Shown here: one piece after another, positions 18,911 to 26,285 of the stretch
How positions within the stretch are numbered: the first letter of the stretch is position 1
Layout of the letters: each line of letters opens with the position of its first letter
From: Clostridia bacterium
GTDB lineage: Bacteria; Bacillota; Clostridia; TANB77; UBA1234
Length of the DNA: 33,536 nucleotides
NCBI GenBank assembly: GCA_017469565.1
Contig: JAFUGC010000024.1
Coordinates: 1 to 33,536, forward strand
Reading direction: 5' to 3'
The notes under the pieces: generated by a model
Told to the model about the DNA's origin: nothing
The model's database searches: none
What the model saw: only the letters and a program-made list of their open reading frames with translations
Translations under genes and position numbers: made by a program

Positions 18911-20038
18911 TTAAAATTCCACGATACAATCATAAAATTCTGTAGCCACAGCTCCCGCAAGCGTTGGTAATTCAAGAATGATATGCGTTTTTTGTTCATT
19001 ATCCACATAGATCAATTCCCATTTATCGATATCTGTTATTTCACCCAATACTATATTATACGCCTCTTCAAGATCACTCCAAACCTCATGTAGATTCAAA
19101 AAATAATCTCTTAAAGTTTGATGTCCACGATTATTTTGTATCTTGCCATCTAAAATTTTTTCTCTCATATCTGAAACTTTTTCAGTGTCCAAACCATATT
19201 TAGCTAACATTTCAGAATTACTTACATATTGACCATTGCCAATATCAATATTTAAATGAAATCCTGTTTTACCGCCATATCCGTATTCTTCTTCAATTGA
19301 AATCGATAAAATATTATCTTTCACTTGATAATAATAATCAGCTCCTGAACATTCAAAGTATGTTCCATCAATGATTGGCATTGCGAAATCATAAATATCG
19401 TCATTTAATTTTTGGATATTATCACTATTTATATTGATATATGGGAAACGATAGTCACGGTACTCTCCTCTGTCTTCTTCATAAAAGGAATAAACCAATT
19501 CTTTATTAGCATCATATTGATATCTTTTCACAGAGGTCTCTATCTTTCTTAGCTTTTGAATCCTGTTATCCACATTTTCAACCACATTTTTTTCTTTATC
19601 ATCTAATTCTGAAAGCGTTACCGTTTTATTTTCAATCGGATGATACCAGTCTTCTTTACTAAAAAACTCCTTTAAGCTTGTATTTTGAAAATCATGTCCA
19701 TGCACAGCAAAAGGTATATTCCTATATAATTGTAGTTCCTCTACCGTAAGATATAAAAAATAATGCTCATCTGTCATCCATGATAATAGTGATTGATAAT
19801 CATTCTGAATTTCTTTAGACGGAAAACTTTGACGATATTTTAGATATGGATTTTCTTCTAAAATCTGTTCGTTCTCACTTTCTATTGTATTATTCTCTGA
19901 ATTCTGGTCTATAACACCATTTTCGTTTGTTTTCTCTATATTCTGTGGAAGATTATTCTCTATTGTTGTTTGATGTTTACACGCTACTAATCCAAATAGC
20001 ATCATGATTACGCAAATTCCTATCACTATTTTTTTCAT
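18911..20038 (-). CDS. Lipoprotein with YARHG-like domain
   Basis: A 375-residue exported protein. The signal peptide ends in a lipobox LVAC with Cys20, so it should be anchored to the outer face of the membrane. A Glu/Asn-rich linker (about 21-65) follows. At about 96-140 there is a YARHG-type domain: YRNIPFAVHGHDFQNTSLKEFF then WYHP, with the usual RxxxxxxHG and WY pattern, here with Val-His-Gly replacing Arg-His-Gly. The C-terminal half (about 195-375) has the alternating strands of the DUF3298/RsiV-like fold (YRFPYININSDN, GYGGKTGFHLNIDIG), a weaker assignment. YARHG domains are extracellular and of unknown function. It has its own promoter. The gene is not obviously linked to rpoBC downstream. 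Confidence 0.75.
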   Translation of the reverse strand: MKKIVIGICVIMMLFGLVACKHQTTIENNLPQNIEKTNENGVIDQNSENNTIESENEQILEENPYLKYRQSFPSKEIQNDYQSLLSWMTDEHYFLYLTVEELQLYRNIPFAVHGHDFQNTSLKEFFSKEDWYHPIENKTVTLSELDDKEKNVVENVDNRIQKLRKIETSVKRYQYDANKELVYSFYEEDRGEYRDYRFPYININSDNIQKLNDDIYDFAMPIIDGTYFECSGADYYYQVKDNILSISIEEEYGYGGKTGFHLNIDIGNGQYVSNSEMLAKYGLDTEKVSDMREKILDGKIQNNRGHQTLRDYFLNLHEVWSDLEEAYNIVLGEITDIDKWELIYVDNEQKTHIILELPTLAGAVATEFYDCIVEF

Positions 20039-20072
20039 ACGTTTACCTCTTTTTCACTTTTCTTTGTGTTAC

Positions 20073-20100
20073 ATTATACCATACCCAAAAATCTTGTAAA
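20073..20100 (-). promoter_or_regulatory. Promoter of the YARHG lipoprotein gene
   Basis: TTTACA (20095-20100), a 16-base spacer, and TATAAT (20073-20078) with an extended -10 TGG just before it. The ATG is about 35 bases downstream. Confidence 0.7.
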
Positions 20101-20111
20101 CGCTTCTGCTT

Positions 20112-20163
20112 GAAAAAGGGACGGAGAAAAAGGTATAAGCCTTTTTCTTCCGTCCCTTTTTTC
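20112..20163. repeat. GGGACGG family palindrome, copy 5
   Basis: Arms GAAAAAGGGACGGAGAAAAAGG (20112-20133, two bases over twenty are not quoted as a run elsewhere) and its near complement (20140-20163) pair with a small bulge around a 6-base loop. It lies 9 bases past the stop of the HD-domain gene and ends in T6 on one strand and A5 on the other, so it probably serves as that gene's terminator. Confidence 0.85.
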
Positions 20164-20171
20164 AGATTGAA

Positions 20172-20918
20172 TTAATCTTCAAATCTTGTTTGTTTTGGTT
20201 CCTCCACAGGATGCATGTTTGTATCTTGAATTGCGGAGCGCTCTTTTTCTTGCTGCTCCGTAATCGCTTTCACCGTGTCACAAAGAGAAGTAATATGATA
20301 CTTAATACAGGTAATCTTATTAGAAAGCTGCGGATAAGCAAGTTTGCCATAGCTGCAAAGAGGAATAATACGCTCTCTTGTTTCCTCAATATACTTAAAC
20401 CTTCTACCGACATCAAAACTGGAAAGCGTAGAAATATTATTCACTCTGTCACTAAGTTTCACAAACAGAGCTCTCCAATCTTTTTTAATCCTGTCAAAAT
20501 AAATGTCCTTGTCCATTCCCTTTGTCTTGGTTAAAATGGTTACAACATCTAAAATTTTAGGCGAAAGTTCAAACTCTGATACCAGAATCCTGGGATTGTC
20601 CCGAATAAATGAAACATCCTCAATCACATCATGTAAAAGTGCACTACTAAGCAAAATGTCATCATTCATTCCAAGAGCCACCAAGTAATCACACACCCTA
20701 AGAGGATGTACAATATACTCCGCACCGCCATCCCGGAACTGCCCCGAATGCAACTGTCTTGCAATAATGAGTGACTTTTGCATATTAGGGTATTCTTTTC
20801 CAAGGGCATACCCCTTCAGAAAATAGTACGTTTTAGGAACATCTTCCTGCCAAGTTCCCGTGAGATCACTGGAGGAACTTCCAATGTCAAGCCAAGTAAT
20901 TTTATCCTTAAAATCCAT
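20172..20918 (-). CDS. Small RelA/SpoT-like HD hydrolase, possible alarmone hydrolase
   Basis: A 248-residue protein with the HD domain of the RelA/SpoT family and no synthetase or regulatory domain. The metal ligands expected for (p)ppGpp hydrolases are present: HSGQFRDGG with YIVHP (His71), ALLHDVIED (His96, Asp97, then Glu100, Asp101), and VKLSDRVNNISTL (Asp157), at the spacing of known RSH enzymes. It may therefore be a small alarmone hydrolase of the Mesh1 kind, but related HD proteins act on other nucleotides. About 35 residues precede the domain, and the tail is charged. ATG follows AAAGGAG. A near-perfect promoter lies at 21026-21054, leaving an untranslated leader of about 100 bases. 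Confidence 0.75.
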   Translation of the reverse strand: MDFKDKITWLDIGSSSSDLTGTWQEDVPKTYYFLKGYALGKEYPNMQKSLIIARQLHSGQFRDGGAEYIVHPLRVCDYLVALGMNDDILLSSALLHDVIEDVSFIRDNPRILVSEFELSPKILDVVTILTKTKGMDKDIYFDRIKKDWRALFVKLSDRVNNISTLSSFDVGRRFKYIEETRERIIPLCSYGKLAYPQLSNKITCIKYHITSLCDTVKAITEQQEKERSAIQDTNMHPVEEPKQTRFED

Positions 20919-21025
20919 TTTCTTTCTCCTTTCTCGAAGTTAATAGGTCCGAGTAAAACGCCAAAACAATCTGTCGATAAAAGTTATCTCTAGTCAACAT
21001 ACCAATAATCCTTTATTAGGATAGT

Positions 21026-21054
21026 ATTATAATTTCATAATGGCATTTTGTCAA
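21026..21054 (-). promoter_or_regulatory. Consensus sigma-A promoter of the HD hydrolase gene
   Basis: Perfect TTGACA (21049-21054), a 17-base spacer and perfect TATAAT (21026-21031) on the minus strand. The leader before the ATG at 20918 is about 100 bases. Confidence 0.88.
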
Positions 21055-21116
21055 CGGTTTTTGCAGTATTCCAGTAAAACAAAGCACTGATACGTTTTAC
21101 ATTGTTTATTCAATTC

Positions 21117-22760
21117 TCAATGTATTTCATCTATCTTTTGATAAAAAGAAACCCACGAAATCTGTTTGGCACTATTGACCTCAAATATGATATAACTTCC
21201 CGTTTTATCATACCAAGTATAAGTTTCCTTCTTCAGATGATAATCAACATCATACAAATAATCATCTCCCAAAATAGCAATCACATCTTCAATCGGAATA
21301 TCAGCATAAATCAGCTGTAATTTATCTTCAATACTCTCTAGCTTTATTTCCAACTGGCTCATCTCGCGCTCCTTTTTGATTTTCTTCATGACTCCATCCA
21401 TATCCCACATAGATACACCGAGTATATTTCTATCTGTATAATTATCTACGAAAACCCCTATTCCCACTCCAGTAATAAGATTTCTATTATCTAATATATA
21501 TACATAAGAATTGTTATCAACATGAATAAACTGAATATCAAAGGCTTGTTCTAAAGCAATCAAACTCTTATCTTCGACATTATCCAAATATTGTTGCACC
21601 GCCTGCATAAAACCTTCCACTTGCTCGCACATCGACTCAGCATATTCCTGGTCTATCCTGCTCTCCTCGTGAAGATATCTGTACTTATTAGCTTCTCCAA
21701 TATTCACTGGGTGGTTCAAATACCATTCATCATCATGCTCTAGCATCAGCCAGTTTTTCCATTTTTCATCATATTCCTCATTATTAGAATCACTATCTTC
21801 TATTAACGGCATCTCTTCCTCTGTTGCCAAGTCATCCTGATTGATGCTAAATTTATGATATAAGCTATGTTCCACGATTGGAATATGCTGACGATCTTCC
21901 CCATTTTCATATATCCAATAATATTTGTGCTTTTCGTGATAATTTATGATTAATCCCATCACAACAATTGCCACAGCACAAATATGCACGATGATAAAAA
22001 TCATTTTATATTTTTTACTGATTTTCCCCTGTGTTGGAATGATGTTTCCACTTTCGTCTATAGTATCATTCACCACTAATTTTTTCATTTTTTTATAATT
22101 AATAACCATGATGCCTATTATTTCTACAAAAATGAAAATGCAAATAATCCATTCTAATATAAGCACTCTCCAATGTATGCTTATAACATGCTCCACATCA
22201 AAGTCAAAATATTTTAAACTAGTTAAAAGATTTTCATCAGCATCTGGCGAGATTCCCTGGCGAATTAAATCCTGTAAGTCTTTTACCCCATTGACATTCG
22301 TAGTAAGAAGTTCTCTTTCTTCTATTAAGGTCATTGTATTTCCTAATCCAAAGGTATTCCAAACAGGACTATATAAAAAACTACACAAGGAAGCAAGCAT
22401 GATAACTCCTGTCACTATTCCCACACTTTTGAGTACATATTTTTCATTCTGTTTTTCTATCAAGACTTTGGATGATACCGCCCTGTGAATGATTTTCCAG
22501 CCAAATATCATAATGATAGAAAAGAAAACTGCATCTACAACGCCTAGTAAAATACCCATTTTAGCTGAATAAATGATGACATCCCCCATCGTACTATTTG
22601 AAGTGGCTTGATTGCCATTTTGTAAAAATCTTTGTAAAAGTCTCTCACCCAATTGTGAAGTAATAATCTCTATTACAACAGTTATAAAAACAATAATCAA
22701 AAATCTCCAAATATATGCCCAAGAAATAAGCCTTTTGTTCTTCATTTTTTCGTTCATCAA
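21117..22760 (-). CDS. Multi-pass membrane protein of unknown function with BamE-like C-terminus
   Basis: I do not recognise this 547-residue protein. The N-terminal half has about five hydrophobic segments (roughly 13-35, 60-85, 112-132, 205-228 and 252-272). The rest is mostly hydrophilic, with an acidic stretch (about 305-345), a helical segment (YAESMCEQVEGFMQ) and a mixed strand region (VYILDNRNLITGVGIGVFV). The last 75 residues resemble the SmpA/BamE-type fold: YADIPIEDVIAILGDDY, then ETYTWYDKTGSYIIFEV, a pattern also seen in small Firmicutes lipoproteins. A sensor or envelope assembly role would be a guess. The frame begins MMNEKMKNK after a GGGATG stretch. It stands divergent from the DUF4160/DUF2442 pair. 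Confidence 0.6.
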   Translation of the reverse strand: MMNEKMKNKRLISWAYIWRFLIIVFITVVIEIITSQLGERLLQRFLQNGNQATSNSTMGDVIIYSAKMGILLGVVDAVFFSIIMIFGWKIIHRAVSSKVLIEKQNEKYVLKSVGIVTGVIMLASLCSFLYSPVWNTFGLGNTMTLIEERELLTTNVNGVKDLQDLIRQGISPDADENLLTSLKYFDFDVEHVISIHWRVLILEWIICIFIFVEIIGIMVINYKKMKKLVVNDTIDESGNIIPTQGKISKKYKMIFIIVHICAVAIVVMGLIINYHEKHKYYWIYENGEDRQHIPIVEHSLYHKFSINQDDLATEEEMPLIEDSDSNNEEYDEKWKNWLMLEHDDEWYLNHPVNIGEANKYRYLHEESRIDQEYAESMCEQVEGFMQAVQQYLDNVEDKSLIALEQAFDIQFIHVDNNSYVYILDNRNLITGVGIGVFVDNYTDRNILGVSMWDMDGVMKKIKKEREMSQLEIKLESIEDKLQLIYADIPIEDVIAILGDDYLYDVDYHLKKETYTWYDKTGSYIIFEVNSAKQISWVSFYQKIDEIH

Positions 22761-22873
22761 CTTTCACATCCCTTCATTTTTATTTTAAAGAAAATTTACT
22801 TTTTTGTATATAGAACCTCAAATTATTTTCCAAAACTATTGTCATTTTTTCATTTAAATGTTAATATCTTTTT

Positions 22874-22889
22874 TGTCAATCACTTGACA
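22874..22889. promoter_or_regulatory. Back-to-back TTGACA boxes in a divergent region
   Basis: TGTCAA (22874-22879) and TTGACA (22884-22889) form a palindrome with a 4-base gap. Each is a perfect -35 box, facing away from the other, towards the membrane-protein gene and the DUF4160 gene. The minus-strand box has a fair -10 (TTAAAT) 17 bases away; the plus-strand partner is weak. It may instead be a shared operator. Confidence 0.4.
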
Positions 22890-23001
22890 GTTTTAGCAAT
22901 TCTTTATCTAGGAAATTAATTCTCGGCATTTTCTGCCATATTTTCCAAGCGAAAACTATTTTTTATATAAAATTTATGTTAAAATAAGGGAGGTGATATT
23001 A

Positions 23002-23271
23002 TTGCCAATCGTTTCTCAATTTTACGGTATCATTATTAGAATCTTCTTCAATGATACTGAAAAACATCATTTAGATCATATTCATGCACAATATAATGAA
23101 TATGATGCAATATATTCCATATCAAATTGTAGTTTATTAGAGGGAAATTTACCCAATAAACAACATAAATTGGTAATTGCATGGATGGAAATCCATAAAG
23201 ATGAACTAAATGCTCTTTGGAGCGTTTCACAAAAAGACGGTGAATTCTTTAAAATTGATCCATTAAAATAA
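23002..23271 (+). CDS. DUF4160 domain protein
   Basis: An 89-residue protein with the DUF4160 pattern: MPIVSQFYGIIIRIFFND at the start, then HHLDHIHAQYNEYDAIYSI, LLEGNLP, and W-containing helices with LNALW. The TTG at 23002 is chosen because AGGGAGG sits 9 bases before it and the residues after it match the family start; the frame is open from a GTG at 22993 that overlaps that site. It pairs with a DUF2442 gene 13 bases downstream, a common pairing that has been suggested to be toxin-antitoxin-like. Function is unproven. Confidence 0.8.
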   Translation: MPIVSQFYGIIIRIFFNDTEKHHLDHIHAQYNEYDAIYSISNCSLLEGNLPNKQHKLVIAWMEIHKDELNALWSVSQKDGEFFKIDPLK

Positions 23272-23284
23272 AGGAGGTGTTATT

Positions 23285-23527
23285 ATGATTCCACCTAGAA
23301 TAAAGAATGTGAAAGCTCATGAAAATTATACTTTAGAATTAGAATACTCTAATGGTGAAAAAAAGCTTTATGATATGAACAAGCAATTAGATTACTCATG
23401 GTTCATTGCTTTAAAAAATATAGCATATTTTATGTTAGCAAAGTCAGTTGAAACAACCGTTGAATGGCCAAACGGTGAAGATATGGATCCAAATGAGTTG
23501 TATTTCAATTCTATTGTAATGTCTTAA
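23285..23527 (+). CDS. DUF2442 domain protein
   Basis: An 80-residue protein of the DUF2442 type: PPRIKNVKAHENYTLELEY, shortened here to KNVKAHENYTLELEY, then NGEKKLYDM, and the closing EWPNGEDMDPNELY that marks the family. It follows DUF4160 by 13 bases with a strong AAAGGAGGTG site, so the pair is one operon. Some relatives carry DNA-binding extensions; this one does not. A role as partner or antitoxin of DUF4160 is inference. Confidence 0.85.
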   Translation: MIPPRIKNVKAHENYTLELEYSNGEKKLYDMNKQLDYSWFIALKNIAYFMLAKSVETTVEWPNGEDMDPNELYFNSIVMS

Positions 23528-23528
23528 A

Positions 23529-23574
23529 AAGAAGTACCTATGGGGGCAAATTTGCAATCCCATAGGTACTTCTT
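23529..23574 (+). terminator. Hairpin terminator after the DUF4160/DUF2442 pair
   Basis: Perfect 16-base arms AAGAAGTACCTATGGG (23529-23544) and CCCATAGGTACTTCTT (23559-23574) flank a 14-base loop, directly after the DUF2442 stop. The T-run after it is short, but the stem is very stable and could stop transcription from either side. Confidence 0.7.
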
Positions 23575-23599
23575 ACATTTCCTTGCATTGTTTTTTGAA

Positions 23600-23623
23600 A
23601 TGCTTTTGGGGATGCTTTTGGGG
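23600..23623. repeat. Two 12-base tandem copies
   Basis: ATGCTTTTGGGG occurs twice in a row (23600-23611 and 23612-23623), in the gap between the hairpin at 23574 and the 3' end of the GH18 gene. It is short and may be chance or slippage. Confidence 0.6.
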
Positions 23624-23654
23624 ACACCTTCCGAAAACATCACAAAATTCATCC

Positions 23655-25292
23655 TCACTCCCACAAGCGATAAATCACCTGTGCTAACTCCGCTCTTGTC
23701 ACATTATTGTTCGGTCTAAAAGTGCCATCTGCATATCCATTTAATATCTTTTTACTAGATAATGAAGTGATATATTCATATGACCATTCATGGCCATTCA
23801 TATCCATATATACGGTACTTCCACGTTCTTCAAATGACTGATTGTTTGCATTTTTAAAAGTATCAAGCTCCATGACCTTATATATGATTTTTGCTACTTC
23901 CCCCCTTGTAATAGCATTGTCTGGTCTAAAGCTTCCATCTGTATACCCATTGACAACGCTAAGTTCATTTAACTTTACAATATAATTTTGGGCCCAGTGA
24001 TTTTGAACATCCGTATAATTACTAGAAGTGACAGAAACCCCTGCATCTAGATTTAGCATTCTGCAAATAACAGCTGCCATCTCACCTCTAGTAAGATTTT
24101 CTTCTGGTGCAAATAGGTCTTCTGTTCTACCACTCACCCATCCCTTTTCTTTTAAGAAAGTGATGGCATCATTTGCCCAATGATTCGTAGCAACATCTTT
24201 AAATGCTATATTATGAATACTCAAATTATCTTGCAACATCTCTTTGAAGATTTCCCACATACTCTTTTCTTCCATGCCAAGTCTCCAAGAGCCCACGCCC
24301 TTAATATCATACTTGTTCACAAGTTCTAATTTTGCTCTAATACTTGTTTCATCTTCATACCAAAAAATATAGGTACCCTGTGTCAGTGTTTTTGCATATA
24401 TTTTAGGTTTTGTATCTGAAACACCCAATGTAAGCACTGCTTTTGGAGACTTACTAGCCTCATCAAATGTCACCTTGCAATTGTAGTTTTTCACAATTTC
24501 ACTCATTTTCTCTAGACTAACTGCCGCTCCTCCATATAATACATTTTCTTTCCAATACCTACCATACAAAGGAATGCCAAGAACCACCTTAGATTTATCC
24601 ACTTTACTTACTGCATACTGGATTGATTTTTCCACAAATTCAATACCTGCCACTGGGCCTGCCTCTCCCCCTTCATAATGTTCATCATATGCCATTACCA
24701 TTAAATAATCTGCATATTTGCCAAGCTGCTCATAATCGTACGAACCGTGCCAGCCAGTCTGATAATCATGAGGATTTGCAGCCACACTGATGACTAAACT
24801 TTTATCAGCAGGTAATTTTTCTCTAAAAAGCTTTGCCATAGCCACATAGTTTTCCCTATCTGCTTCTGTTAAATTTTCTAAATCAATATTGATTCCATCC
24901 AAATGATGATTCTTTACTACATTTACAATATCGGTCACAATCTTGTCCCTGTTTTTGATAGCAGCTCTGCCAACATCTCTATCCCAATGGTTGCTAAAGA
25001 ATGGCACCACTTTAATCCCCTGAGCATGCATTTTAGAAACCAAATTATCATCCACAGCATTCAGCTTTAAATTTCCTTTTTCATCAATATCAAAGTAACT
25101 TGGTGAAACCTCATTAAGAGTCCCTTCTGTATTGTTCACCATAGATATGTAATCCCCTGCCCCATAAAGGTAAGTCATATTATATTTCTGAGCATTAACA
25201 CTCTGAAGACATGTCACGCAAAACATCACGGTAAGTATTCCACATAAAGCCCATCTAAAAGCCACAATTTTCTTATTTTCTTTTGTTCTCAT
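23655..25292 (-). CDS. Exported glycoside hydrolase family 18 protein with three SLH repeats
   Basis: A 545-residue secreted wall or spore enzyme. A signal peptide or N-terminal anchor (about 10-34, WALCGILTVMFCVTCLQSVNA) is followed by a GH18 barrel with the catalytic strand LDGINIDLENL (Glu139), a later VMAYDEHYEG and a GSWRLGMEE end. This resembles the YaaH/SleL cortex-lytic N-acetylglucosaminidases, but LysM domains are missing and instead three S-layer-homology repeats close the protein (about 365-420, 425-480 and 490-545, each with ..HWA/EWS.. and TRGE/TRAE). SLH repeats bind pyruvylated wall polymers, so this enzyme is probably held on the cell surface. ATG at 25292 has GAGG 4 bases before it; the frame is open 9 codons more. 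Confidence 0.9.
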   Translation of the reverse strand: MRTKENKKIVAFRWALCGILTVMFCVTCLQSVNAQKYNMTYLYGAGDYISMVNNTEGTLNEVSPSYFDIDEKGNLKLNAVDDNLVSKMHAQGIKVVPFFSNHWDRDVGRAAIKNRDKIVTDIVNVVKNHHLDGINIDLENLTEADRENYVAMAKLFREKLPADKSLVISVAANPHDYQTGWHGSYDYEQLGKYADYLMVMAYDEHYEGGEAGPVAGIEFVEKSIQYAVSKVDKSKVVLGIPLYGRYWKENVLYGGAAVSLEKMSEIVKNYNCKVTFDEASKSPKAVLTLGVSDTKPKIYAKTLTQGTYIFWYEDETSIRAKLELVNKYDIKGVGSWRLGMEEKSMWEIFKEMLQDNLSIHNIAFKDVATNHWANDAITFLKEKGWVSGRTEDLFAPEENLTRGEMAAVICRMLNLDAGVSVTSSNYTDVQNHWAQNYIVKLNELSVVNGYTDGSFRPDNAITRGEVAKIIYKVMELDTFKNANNQSFEERGSTVYMDMNGHEWSYEYITSLSSKKILNGYADGTFRPNNNVTRAELAQVIYRLWE

Positions 25293-25495
25293 TCTTCCTC
25301 GCATCCCCTCTTGTTTCAATCTATCTCTAATATCATTTTACGTTTTTCATCCTAGTCCCTTCAATGCAAAGAATATGGGAAATCATCCAAAAGCAGCCAA
25401 TCCCGTCACCTCAGATTTTCCATCAATCAAAATTCTTATTGTCTTTTCAATTGAAATATCGTAGAATAAGTCTGAAAACTAATTGCAAAGGATTG

Positions 25496-26200
25496 ATGTT
25501 TATCATGGCATCTGAAAACGATTCCATCATTTATCATTTAACTAGAACTTCTAGAAAAAATATCAATATTACCATCAAAAATGATGGCCTAGTATATGTA
25601 TCCGCTCCCAAATATGTATCACTTTCGGAGATTAATAGAGTAGTGTATTCCCGAAGAGACTGGATTTTAGAGGCACAAAAGAATATCAAGCATAAGACCG
25701 TCATTAAGAGTGACGCCCCTATTAGAAATGGTGCTATTGTTTATCTTTACGGAACGCCACTAAAATTAAAAGTGATTCCAAGTGTTAGTAATTCTATAAA
25801 GGTAGTACAAAATGAGTTATTGTTTTATGTGAAAAAAGAAAATATCGAAGATCAAAACTATAAACATACAGAGTTTAACAAACTATTGAAAAAAGAAATC
25901 CAAAAAACAGTCACAAAATATATTGAAAAATATTTAGAATTAACCGGCTTAGCACTTGAAAAAATTGAAGTTCGTATGATGAAAGCACGCTGGGGAACCT
26001 GTATTCCCGCCAAGAAAAAAATCATCATGAACTATCACCTTGTGCATTGCCCTAAAGAAGCCATTGAATATGTAGCACTTCATGAAGTCACCCATCTCAT
26101 GCACCCAAACCACAGTAAGAGATTCTATGACTCTATTGCACTTTACATGCCAGATTGGAAAGAGAGGAAAGAAATCCTGCAGGATTACTGCATTATTTAA
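25496..26200 (+). CDS. YgjP-like (DUF45) zinc metallopeptidase
   Basis: A 235-residue cytoplasmic protein of the YgjP/DUF45 (M48-related) family. The zinc motif is HEVTH in VALHEVTHLMHPNHSKRF, with the third ligand expected in the His-Pro-Asn-His stretch, and the preceding KARWGTC strand and the closing MPDWKERKEIL are family hallmarks. The N-terminal part (about 20-120) has the SRKNINITIKNDGLVYVSAP strands. Substrates are unknown. The frame is open from 25364, but ATG 25496 (MFIMASEND) follows AAAGG at 4 bases and is the better start; ATG 25505 is a close alternative. It diverges from the GH18 gene and converges on the AAA+ gene through a terminator. Confidence 0.88.
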   Translation: MFIMASENDSIIYHLTRTSRKNINITIKNDGLVYVSAPKYVSLSEINRVVYSRRDWILEAQKNIKHKTVIKSDAPIRNGAIVYLYGTPLKLKVIPSVSNSIKVVQNELLFYVKKENIEDQNYKHTEFNKLLKKEIQKTVTKYIEKYLELTGLALEKIEVRMMKARWGTCIPAKKKIIMNYHLVHCPKEAIEYVALHEVTHLMHPNHSKRFYDSIALYMPDWKERKEILQDYCII

Positions 26201-26229
26201 AACCGTACAAATAGGAACAACCATTCAAA

Positions 26230-26270
26230 AAGCTCCACATGAAAATAATCCGTGGAGCTTATCTTTTTTC
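26230..26270. terminator. Bidirectional terminator between the YgjP-like and AAA+ genes
   Basis: AAGCTCCAC (26230-26238) pairs with GTGGAGCTT (26252-26260) around a 13-base loop. On the plus strand ATCTTTTTTC follows; on the minus strand a TTTTT-like run follows. It sits between two convergent stops. Confidence 0.8.
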
Positions 26271-26285
26271 TTCCAATCTTTAAAC

